A DNA stretch of 64,000 nucleotides from ZC4RG20 sp964553875 (GTDB lineage Bacteria; Pseudomonadota; Gammaproteobacteria; Steroidobacterales; Rariloculaceae): the NCBI GenBank assembly GCA_964553875.1, contig CAZKNH010000004.1, positions 10,269 through 74,268 on the forward strand. The letters run 5' to 3'. The position numbers and the translations under genes are program-made. The notes below the pieces were generated by a model. That model had not been told where the DNA came from, ran no database searches, and saw nothing but the letters and a program-made list of their open reading frames with translations. Of this stretch, positions 1-7,239 are shown in pieces (the stretch's first letter is position 1; every line of letters starts with the position of its first letter).

Positions 1-200
1 TGCCAGGCCGACCAGTCCATGTCGATCGCCGCGAGCCGCCGATACAGGAGGCGCGGTGTCTCGCCGCCCGTCAGCACGATCAGATAACGGCCGCGCTTCA
101 TCAGACACTCCTCGGCGCGGATCGCGAGCGCGGCGGCGAGGCCCTCGGCGAGCCGTTCAGGGTCGGGGTAGAGGTGCCAGCGCAGCGCAGGGGACGTCAT
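1..200 (-). CDS. pgl: 6-phosphogluconolactonase, N-terminal part only
   Basis: This is the first 66 codons of a gene that runs off the left edge. The predicted product hydrolyses 6-phosphogluconolactone to 6-phosphogluconate in the cytosolic oxidative pentose phosphate pathway. Near residue 45 it shows TGGETPRLLYRRLA, which matches the phosphate-binding loop of the glucosamine-6-phosphate isomerase/lactonase fold. The ATG overlaps the zwf stop as ATGA, so it should be translated by coupling to zwf as the third gene of gnd-zwf-pgl. The catalytic C-terminal part lies outside the window. The call rests on this motif together with the operon context. Confidence 0.85.
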   Translation of the reverse strand, partial: MTSPALRWHLYPDPERLAEGLAAALAIRAEECLMKRGRYLIVLTGGETPRLLYRRLAAIDMDWSAW

Positions 201-1672
201 CCGGGTCTCCGCCAGGCCTGATGCGGCCGCTCGAACAGTGCGTTCGCTTCGGCGGGTCCCCACGTGCCGGCCGCGTACTCGGCGAGCGGCGCGTCCGGCA
301 TCCGCCAGCGCTCGAGCACCGGCTCGACGACGCGCCACGCGGTCTCGACCTCGTCGAAGCGGATGAAGAGCGTTCTGTCGCCTTTGATCACGTCGAGCAG
401 GAGCGTCGCGTACGGCCCCAGCCGGCGCTCGTGCGCATCGCGCGGCCGCGTGTCGAAATGCATCGTGCGCGGCGTCATCTCGAAGCCCGGCGCTCGGGTC
501 ACGAGCTCGAAGCCGAGCGTATCCTCGGGCTCGAGGCCGAGCATCAGCCAGTTCGGTGCAGGCTCGGCGCAAGGCGTGGAGCGAAAGAGCTGCACCGGCG
601 CATCGCGGAAGCGGATCGCGACCTGCGACACGTCGGCCGCGAGCCGCTTGCCGGTCTCGAGATAGAACGGGACGCCGCGCCAGCGCCAGTTGTCGACGAA
701 GAGCTTCATCGCGACATACGTTTCGGTCGTCGAGCCGCGCGGCACGCCGTCTTCGTCGAGGTAGCCCGGCACCCGGTCGCCGTCGATCTCACCCGCGGTG
801 TAGCGCGCGCGGAGGGCATGCGCATCGACGGACTCGACCGTGAGCGGCCGGATCGAGCGCAGGACTTTTTCCTTCTCCGTGCGCAAGTCGTCCGCGCGGA
901 GCGTTGCGGGCGGCTCCATGCCGACGACAGCGAGCACCTGCAGCAGATGGTTCTGGACCATGTCGCGCAGTGTGCCGGCGCGGTCGAAATAGCCCGCCCG
1001 GCCGCCAATGCCGAGCGTCTCGGCGAACGTGATCTGCACGTGGTCGATGTGATGCCGGTTCCAAAGCGGCTCGATCACTGCGTTTGCGAAGCGGAACACG
1101 AGCAGGTTCTGCACGGTTTCCTTGCCAAGGAAGTGATCGATTCGGTAGATCCGTTCCTCGGCGAAGTAACGGTGGAGCGCGTCGTTCAACGCGCGTGCGC
1201 TCGCGAGGTCGTGGCCGAACGGCTTCTCGACGACGATGCGGTTGCCGCTCTTCCCTCGGGTCAGGCCCGCATCGTCGAGCCTGCTCACGATCAGCGCGAA
1301 GTCGTCGGGCGGCACGGCGAGGTAGAACGCGACGTTCTCGCAGCCGTCCGAGCTCGAGTCACGCAGCGTGCGCGCGAGCCGCGCGTAGGTCTCCGGGTCG
1401 CCGTGCTCGCCGCGCACGAATCGGAAGCGTCTCGCGAAGCGCTCGAACGAGTCGGGGTCGGCGTCTGCGCGCCGCTCCGACAGCTCGTTGCGGAGATACT
1501 TGCGGAACGCGTCGTCGTCCCATTCGCGGCGTCCGACGCCGACGAAGTAGAGCGCCTCGTCGAGCAATCCGCGGCAGTCGAGGTCGTACAGCGACGGCAA
1601 GAGCTTCCGCCGCGAGAGGTCGCCCGTCACGCCGAAGATCACGAAGCGGCACGGCGGATCCTGCGCGCTCAT
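197..1672 (-). CDS. zwf: Glucose-6-phosphate 1-dehydrogenase
   Basis: The 491-residue product oxidises glucose 6-phosphate to 6-phosphogluconolactone with NAD(P)+, the entry step of the oxidative pentose phosphate and Entner-Doudoroff routes. The N-terminus carries the dinucleotide-binding signature FGVTGDLSRRKLLPSLYDL, and the substrate-site signature RIDHFLGKETVQNLLVFRF lies near residue 170. Length is normal for bacterial G6PD. The start codon was chosen because its ATG overlaps the gnd stop (ATGA), and its own stop overlaps the pgl start the same way, so the three enzymes should be made together. A much longer open frame extends upstream through gnd, but the conserved N-terminus begins at MSAQDP. 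Confidence 0.95.
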   Translation of the reverse strand: MSAQDPPCRFVIFGVTGDLSRRKLLPSLYDLDCRGLLDEALYFVGVGRREWDDDAFRKYLRNELSERRADADPDSFERFARRFRFVRGEHGDPETYARLARTLRDSSSDGCENVAFYLAVPPDDFALIVSRLDDAGLTRGKSGNRIVVEKPFGHDLASARALNDALHRYFAEERIYRIDHFLGKETVQNLLVFRFANAVIEPLWNRHHIDHVQITFAETLGIGGRAGYFDRAGTLRDMVQNHLLQVLAVVGMEPPATLRADDLRTEKEKVLRSIRPLTVESVDAHALRARYTAGEIDGDRVPGYLDEDGVPRGSTTETYVAMKLFVDNWRWRGVPFYLETGKRLAADVSQVAIRFRDAPVQLFRSTPCAEPAPNWLMLGLEPEDTLGFELVTRAPGFEMTPRTMHFDTRPRDAHERRLGPYATLLLDVIKGDRTLFIRFDEVETAWRVVEPVLERWRMPDAPLAEYAAGTWGPAEANALFERPHQAWRRPG

Positions 1673-2586
1673 GTGACGTCCTCGCCGCGGACGGCGTGTC
1701 CGCCGAAGCGGTTCCTGAGCATGGCGAGAAGCTTCGAGCCGAAGTCGAGCCCGCCCTGGCTCGCGAAACGCATCATCAGCGCGGTGCTGATGACCGGCGC
1801 CGGCACGCCGCGCTCGATCGACTCGATCGCCGCCCAGCGGCCCTCGCCCGAATCGGCTACGTACGGTGCGGCGCGCTCGAGTCCCGCGTGGTCGCGTAGC
1901 ACGTCGGCCGCGAGATCGAGCAGCCAGCTCCGGACGACACTGCCGTGGCGCCACATCTCGGCGATCGCCGCCAGATCGAGGTCGAAATCCGTCCGCGACG
2001 CGAGCAGCGCGAAGCCTTCGGCGTACGCCTGCATCATTCCGTACTCGATGCCGTTGTGGACCATCTTCACGAAATGCCCGCTGCCCGTGGCGCCGCAGCG
2101 GAGCCAGCCTCGGTCCGGGGCCGGCGCGAGCGCGCGGAGCGCGGGCTCGATCGCGTCGATCGCGGCCTTGGGTCCGCCGACCATCAGCGCATAGCCTTCG
2201 TCGAGGCCCCAGATGCCGCCCGACACGCCGGCGTCGACGAACGCGATGTTCCGCTCGCCGAGATACGCGCCGTGCGCGATCGAGTCGCGGTAGTGCGAGT
2301 TCGCGCCGTCGACGACGATGTCGCCGGCCTCGAGCCGGTCGCGGAGCGCGACGACGTGCTCGTGCGTCACGCTTCCTGCCGGGAGCATCAGCCAGACGAT
2401 TCGCGGAGCAGGCAGGGCGTCGACGAGCGCGTCGAGCGATTCGGCCGGGATCAGCCCGCACTCGCGCGCGAGCGCCTCGACGACGTCACGGTTACGGTTG
2501 AGGCCGACCACCTCGATCGACGCGCGCCGCAGGCGACGCGCCATATTGCCGCCCATGCGGCCGAGCCCGATGAGTCCCAAACGCAC
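1669..2586 (-). CDS. gnd: 6-phosphogluconate dehydrogenase, short decarboxylating type
   Basis: The 305-residue product belongs to the short GntZ/YqeC-type 6-phosphogluconate dehydrogenases, which produce ribulose 5-phosphate and CO2. It is well short of the roughly 470-residue E. coli-type enzyme. The N-terminal Rossmann motif GLIGLGRMGGNMARRL, the conserved GVSGGIWGLDEGYALMVGG segment and the catalytic KMVHNGIEYG stretch are all visible. I chose the GTG at 2586 because GGAGG lies a few bases upstream and the protein then begins directly at the nucleotide-binding strand. Members of this short class are often NAD-dependent; the cofactor here is inferred. It is the first gene of gnd-zwf-pgl. 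Confidence 0.92.
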   Translation of the reverse strand: MRLGLIGLGRMGGNMARRLRRASIEVVGLNRNRDVVEALARECGLIPAESLDALVDALPAPRIVWLMLPAGSVTHEHVVALRDRLEAGDIVVDGANSHYRDSIAHGAYLGERNIAFVDAGVSGGIWGLDEGYALMVGGPKAAIDAIEPALRALAPAPDRGWLRCGATGSGHFVKMVHNGIEYGMMQAYAEGFALLASRTDFDLDLAAIAEMWRHGSVVRSWLLDLAADVLRDHAGLERAAPYVADSGEGRWAAIESIERGVPAPVISTALMMRFASQGGLDFGSKLLAMLRNRFGGHAVRGEDVT

Positions 2587-2647
2587 GCTCGCCTCCGGTT
2601 CGACGCGGATGCCGACTCGAGGCAAGGAGCGTGCCAGTGTCGCGGGA

Positions 2648-3874
2648 TCAGCGGAGTCCGAGTGACGGCTCGAGCTGCGCGACGCGCCGCCCGCCGGCCG
2701 CGGCCGCGATCGACGACGCGACGAGCGTGAGGAGCAGCGCGAGCGCGAGGTGCGGCGCGCGTATCCGGCAGACCGGCTCGCCGCCGCCGATGCTGTCCGC
2801 GAAGAGCCCGTTCAGGATGCCTTGCACGATGAAGTACGCGACGCACGCGAGGAGCCAGGCGAGCACGGCCGTGAACGCGGCCTGCAGGATCGGGAACCAA
2901 ACGATGTCGCGGGTGCGGAAGCCCGTGAGCCTGAGCACGCTGAACTCGCGCCGCTTGCGGTCGACGTTCGCCCAGACGCTGGTCGCGAACGACAGGCAGT
3001 AGCCCGCGATCGCCATCGTCGCGATGATCCAGTACACGATGCCGAGATTGCGGTCGAGCGTCTGCACGAGCGAGATGTCCGCGATGCTCGTTCGCACGTC
3101 GACGTTCTGCGCGAGCATCTCCGCACGCAACGTCGCGACGTCGTCGAGCCCGCGCGCGTACATCCGAAAGCCCGCGAACGCACGATCCGCGGGCCGGGGC
3201 GCCGTGCCTTCCCAGTCGAGGTCGGGGACCGCGCGTCCGTCGAGAAAATCCTCGATCGCGACGAGGAGCTCCGTCGAGACGAACACGCCGTCGCGGCCGA
3301 ACGCCGCCGGCGGCGTGACGCCGGCGACGTCGAGCGGCAAGAGCTTCGTCTCGACCTCGCCCTGCCGCGTGCGCGAGACGATGCCTTCGACCCGCGTGCC
3401 GGCGCCGGCGCCGAGCCGCTCCGCGACGCTCGTCGAAAGGAGCACCTGGCCGTAGCCCTTCGGCGGCTCGAGCCCTTCGCCGAGCACGGGGTCGCCCGGG
3501 CCGGACGGGATCAGCTCGACGTCGACGATGCGGCCGACCGCGCTGTCCGGCACGCGCAGGCGGATCGACGCGGCGAGCGAGCGCGTCCTCGGCACGACGA
3601 ACGCGACGTCGTCGCGCGCGCGCATCGTGTCGAACCACTCGGGCGTGTAGCGGCCGCTCGTGACCGGTGCGATCTCGCGGTAGCGCGGGTTCTCGATCAG
3701 CGGATCGAGCAGGTTCGTGATGATGCCGTAGCGCAGACCGAACAGGACGAGCAGCGGGATCAGCACGGCCGCGAGCGCGAGCACGGAGCAGCCGGACAGC
3801 ACCCACTCGTGACGATAGTCGTCGAGCGCGAGCCGGGCGACGAGCCGCATCCTGCCGTTCGATCGTGCGGCCAT
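2648..3874 (-). CDS. FtsX/MacB-type ABC transporter permease, TagS-like
   Basis: This is a 408-residue inner-membrane protein with the FtsX layout. One transmembrane segment lies near residues 25-45, followed by a periplasmic domain of about 220 residues. Three further helices sit in the C-terminal third, including the conserved cytoplasmic stretch RREFSVLRLTGFRTRDIVWF. The gene follows the ATPase gene after one base and should pair with it. Such permeases usually transmit force across the membrane rather than move solutes. The neighbouring ATPase and PpkA-like vWA protein suggest a TagS-like role next to a periplasmic sensor. LolCE or MacB relatives are alternatives, but no LolA or MacA partner is nearby. 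Confidence 0.75.
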   Translation of the reverse strand: MAARSNGRMRLVARLALDDYRHEWVLSGCSVLALAAVLIPLLVLFGLRYGIITNLLDPLIENPRYREIAPVTSGRYTPEWFDTMRARDDVAFVVPRTRSLAASIRLRVPDSAVGRIVDVELIPSGPGDPVLGEGLEPPKGYGQVLLSTSVAERLGAGAGTRVEGIVSRTRQGEVETKLLPLDVAGVTPPAAFGRDGVFVSTELLVAIEDFLDGRAVPDLDWEGTAPRPADRAFAGFRMYARGLDDVATLRAEMLAQNVDVRTSIADISLVQTLDRNLGIVYWIIATMAIAGYCLSFATSVWANVDRKRREFSVLRLTGFRTRDIVWFPILQAAFTAVLAWLLACVAYFIVQGILNGLFADSIGGGEPVCRIRAPHLALALLLTLVASSIAAAAGGRRVAQLEPSLGLR

Positions 3875-3875
3875 C

Positions 3876-4622
3876 TCAAGCTGCGGTCGCTTCGACGGAG
3901 CACACGCTGACGGTCATCGACTCCTCGTCCGCCTCTTCGATCTCGTGGGAGATCAGCGTGAAGCCGGCGTCGCGGACGAGATCCTGCGCGTGACTCGCCA
4001 CGATCAGTGTGACGTGGAGCTCGTCCGCGAGCTTCGCGAGGAGCGCGGTGATCCGCTCGGCGTTCAACGGATCGATCGCCGCGGTCGGCTCGTCCGCGAT
4101 CACGACCGGCGGCTCGTGCGCGAGCGCCCGCGCGATCGCCGCGCGCTGCCGCTGTCCGACCGACAACGCCGCGGGCAGCTTGTCGAGCTGCTGCCGGATG
4201 TTGAGCCGCGCCGCGAGATCGTCAGCGACGCCGGCAACGGGGAGATCGAGGAGCCGCCGCGGCAGCTCGATGTTGCGGCGGACGGTCAGATAGGGCAGGA
4301 GCCCGCCGTGCTGGAGCACGTAGCCGATGTAGCGGCTCCGCCAACGGCTCATCCCGTCGGAATCGCCGGTGCGCCACGCGTTGTCGATGTCGATCGTCTC
4401 GCCGGGCCGCGGCGTGAACAGGAAGCGGCCGGCGCTCGTCGGCTTCAGGATCATCGCGAGCAGCTCGAGCAGCGTGCTCTTGCCGGAGCCGCTCTCACCG
4501 ATCAGCGCGATCTTCGCGCCGCGGGGCACGTCGAGCCGCGGGACGCGCAGGCGAAACTCGATGCCTCCGGCGCTGTATGTCTTCGTGACGTCTCGCAGCG
4601 CGAAGACGGCGTCGGCGGTCAG
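3876..4622 (-). CDS. ABC transporter ATP-binding protein, TagT-like, probable CTG start
   Basis: The 248-residue ATPase has Walker A (GESGSGKST), the signature LSVGQRQRAAIARAL, Walker B (VVIADEP) and a downstream switch histidine (VASHAQD). It resembles the LolD/MacB/TagT class that works with FtsX-type permeases, and the next gene is such a permease. No ATG, GTG or TTG lies where the family normally begins. A CTG at 4622 overlaps the stop of the vWA gene (CTGA) and has GGAGG seven bases upstream, so I chose it. An in-frame GTG about 20 codons further upstream would add an arginine-rich extension and is less likely. Confidence 0.82.
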   Translation of the reverse strand: MTADAVFALRDVTKTYSAGGIEFRLRVPRLDVPRGAKIALIGESGSGKSTLLELLAMILKPTSAGRFLFTPRPGETIDIDNAWRTGDSDGMSRWRSRYIGYVLQHGGLLPYLTVRRNIELPRRLLDLPVAGVADDLAARLNIRQQLDKLPAALSVGQRQRAAIARALAHEPPVVIADEPTAAIDPLNAERITALLAKLADELHVTLIVASHAQDLVRDAGFTLISHEIEEADEESMTVSVCSVEATAA

Positions 4623-6562
4623 GGCAGGGCCTCCAGCGGCAACGGGAAAACGGAATCGCCGTCGACGGGGCCGCCGTCGAGCGAGACCCACAGATCGACG
4701 TTGTCGTGCAGCGCGCGATAATACGCGACCTTGCCGTCGAGCCGGTTGATGAACTCGAACTGCTGCTGCGCGGACCACTGCTGCCAGTCGGACAGGTCGA
4801 TGTGCATGACCTCGCTCTGGTAAGGCAGGCCTTCGATGTACTCGCGCATGTAGCCGAGCTCGGCGAGCGTCACGCCGCCGCCTACGGCCGCCTCGACGGC
4901 CTCGGGGTCGCGGCTGATGATCGCGGCGAGGCTGCGCAGCTCGTCGAGAAAGCCCTGCGGCGCGATCGCGCCCTCCTCGGCGCGCTCGACGACGCGCCTC
5001 AGGACGTCGTGCAGATCGGAGAGCTGGTCGCGCGTCAGCAGCACGCGCACGTCGATCGCGAGCTCCGCGGGATTGGAGAAATCGCGGTCGATCATCCATG
5101 CATCGAACAGCGCGGGCACGCGGCCGTCGTCGCCGGCTTGCTGCAGGTATTCCATCCTGAGCGCGTAGCCGAGCCGCGCGACCTTCTGCTGGAAGGCGGA
5201 GAGCTCGCTGCCGTCGTCGGCGACCTCGGTCGCCGGCAGGCCCTGCAGCGGCTGGAACCCTTGAGCCGCCGCGGCCACCTGCGCCGTCAGCTGGCGCATC
5301 ATCGCGGACAGCGCCGCGCCGAAATCGTCGACGTTCCCGGCCTCGATCGGGTAGTAGAACGAGCCGATGTCGGGGACCGTCGACAGCGCCCGGTACTCCT
5401 GCTCCGCGAACGCATGATCGTCGCGCCCGATCTCGGTCTTCAGGTGGATCGCCCAGAGCGCGATGCCGCGATCGCGGAGGCGCGCGGCGAGCTCCGCGGT
5501 ATCGAGGCCCGTCGACGACAGCGGATCGTCGGCGAGGCGCGGTCCGGCGTCGGTGATCAGGATAATGTAACGCGCAAAGAAGTTGCTCCAATTAATTGAT
5601 TCTAGAGCGGTAACGACGCCTGCGTACGGGTCCTCGTTGAAGCCCTGGCTCGACACGTTGGACGCATCGACGTCGGCGACCTGCCGGAGGAACTCGTCGC
5701 CGCTCCCCGTCAGATCCGCGAACACGCGGGACACGTACTGAAGCCCCGGCACGGCCTTCGTGCTGTCGCGGAAGCCGACGAGCCCGTATGCGACCTTGTC
5801 CGCAAGCCCCGCGTCCTCGATCTGCGCGTAGACGTCCCGCATGATCTCGCGCGTCCGTTCGATGTATGGACGCATCGACTGCGTCGTGTCGATCACGAAG
5901 ACGATCCCCGCTCGATACGGATCGTCTTCCGGAGCCGGGTCGCGGAGCGGCACGCTCGCCACGCGCAAGAGCCGCCCCTGATAGTTGCCGATCAGCACGT
6001 CCTCGTGGCTCAGGATCGGCACGAGGTAGAAATTGCGGCGAATGTCGATGAACCCTTCCGGCTGGATCGCCGCAACCGGCGAGTCAAGCACGTCGCCTGC
6101 GAGCGCCTGCTCCCGGAGCGCCTCGTAGCGCGCCGCGTCGTTCGCGTCGATGATCTCCCGCAGCGCATCGCGTTCCCTGAAGAGCAGCACGCGCGGGGAC
6201 TCCGCGGGATCCTTGAAGCCGACGGTCAGCGTCTGCTGCCAGTCGATCGCCTGCTCGGCCGGAAGCCAGCCGTCGATCTCGCCGGTGCTGTCGATGCCGA
6301 CCTGCACGTAGTTGCGGCCGTCACGGCTCTGCCGATCGTAGACGTAGAACACGGTGAAAGGCGTCACGGGCTGTGCGAACGCGCGCGATGCGCCGGGCGC
6401 ATCGAGCAGCTGCGCGCCGGGCACCGCGATCACGCGCTGAAAGAGCGCACGCTTGCCCTCGACGGTCAGCGGACGGTTCTGCTGCGCATGCGCCGTGATC
6501 GCAACCGCAGCGAGGGCGGCGAGCAGGAGCCGCATCGCGTTGACGAATGTGTTCGCGCGCAT
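4619..6562 (-). CDS. Secreted von Willebrand factor A protein resembling the C-terminal half of PpkA
   Basis: The 647-residue product has a Sec signal peptide (residues 1-27, ending AHAQ), an SH3-like region with VFYVYDR and GWLPAEQAIDW (about 40-110), and a vWA domain from about 218. Its metal site reads DTTQSM, so the usual DxSxS is DxTxS. The C-terminal tail (FINRLDGKVAYYRALHDN, then PLPLEALP) recalls the periplasmic C-terminal part of the type VI kinase PpkA, from memory of that family. The whole kinase half is missing. The gene sits between a Sel1-like gene and the ABC pair. I chose the ATG at 6562, after the upstream stop; a GTG five codons earlier is possible. It may be a periplasmic sensor or ligand for the ABC complex. 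Confidence 0.8.
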   Translation of the reverse strand: MRANTFVNAMRLLLAALAAVAITAHAQQNRPLTVEGKRALFQRVIAVPGAQLLDAPGASRAFAQPVTPFTVFYVYDRQSRDGRNYVQVGIDSTGEIDGWLPAEQAIDWQQTLTVGFKDPAESPRVLLFRERDALREIIDANDAARYEALREQALAGDVLDSPVAAIQPEGFIDIRRNFYLVPILSHEDVLIGNYQGRLLRVASVPLRDPAPEDDPYRAGIVFVIDTTQSMRPYIERTREIMRDVYAQIEDAGLADKVAYGLVGFRDSTKAVPGLQYVSRVFADLTGSGDEFLRQVADVDASNVSSQGFNEDPYAGVVTALESINWSNFFARYIILITDAGPRLADDPLSSTGLDTAELAARLRDRGIALWAIHLKTEIGRDDHAFAEQEYRALSTVPDIGSFYYPIEAGNVDDFGAALSAMMRQLTAQVAAAAQGFQPLQGLPATEVADDGSELSAFQQKVARLGYALRMEYLQQAGDDGRVPALFDAWMIDRDFSNPAELAIDVRVLLTRDQLSDLHDVLRRVVERAEEGAIAPQGFLDELRSLAAIISRDPEAVEAAVGGGVTLAELGYMREYIEGLPYQSEVMHIDLSDWQQWSAQQQFEFINRLDGKVAYYRALHDNVDLWVSLDGGPVDGDSVFPLPLEALP

Positions 6563-6567
6563 CGTCG

Positions 6568-7083
6568 TCAGTTCCACTGCAACAGCAGCCGCTCGGCTTC
6601 CGCGTTCGCGTAGGCCTCACGCTCCGCCCACTCGCGCAGCGCGTCGAGCCGCGTCTGCGCTTCCGCTACGCCGCCTTCGAGTGCCTGCATGTAGTACTTG
6701 AAGGCCTGGAACGGATCCGGCTTGTCGAGCAGGCTCGTGCTCGGATCGTGGTGGAGCGGGTCGTACGACGTCGCGAGGCGGAACGCCGCCTGCGCATGAC
6801 CGTTGCGTGCGGCGAAGAAATAGAGGATCTGCGCGTCCGCGAGCTCGCCCGCCTCACGATGTGCCTCGGCGCGTGCGAACGCCTCGTCGAGATTCGGGCG
6901 TCCGGCTTCGCTTTGCTCGCGCAGCTCGGCGATGGTCTCGCGGGCCCGCTCGCCGCGATCCGCATCGGTGACGGGGCGCCCATCCGGCGAAACCGTCGTC
7001 GTCGGTGAGAACACGTAGTAAGCGACGGCGACGAGGACGACGGCGGCGGCCACGACGACCGCCGTGACGATTGGACGGCTCAT
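6568..7083 (-). CDS. Sel1/TPR-like single-pass membrane protein
   Basis: The 171-residue product has an N-terminal transmembrane segment (about residues 5-25) followed by a soluble, probably periplasmic, domain with helical repeats. The segment AAFRLATSYDPLHHDP leading into AFKYYMQALEGGVAEAQTRL looks like Sel1/SLR repeat units, which usually bind proteins. It is the promoter-proximal gene of the operon with the vWA and ABC genes, ending five bases before the vWA start. Two ATGs, at 7098 and 7083, each have a GGAG about seven bases upstream. I list the inner one, and the outer would add five residues. Its role as an assembly partner of the vWA/ABC complex is inferred from position. Confidence 0.7.
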   Translation of the reverse strand: MSRPIVTAVVVAAAVVLVAVAYYVFSPTTTVSPDGRPVTDADRGERARETIAELREQSEAGRPNLDEAFARAEAHREAGELADAQILYFFAARNGHAQAAFRLATSYDPLHHDPSTSLLDKPDPFQAFKYYMQALEGGVAEAQTRLDALREWAEREAYANAEAERLLLQWN

Positions 7084-7239
7084 GGGCTTGCTCCACATGA
7101 ACTCACTCCGGATGCCGTATCGTGCGACAGGATGCATATCCGGCGCGGAAAGTCGAACGGCATCATCACGTTCCACGATATACCTTTGACCGGGTTAAAG
7201 CAAAACGGTGCCCGTTCGGGAGTATGATCGGCCGAAGCG

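Noticed and set aside
2648..7083. A type VI secretion locus
   Set aside because: None of the sheath, baseplate, Hcp, VgrG or ClpV genes is present in the window. Only the TagT/TagS-like and vWA parts resemble that pathway.
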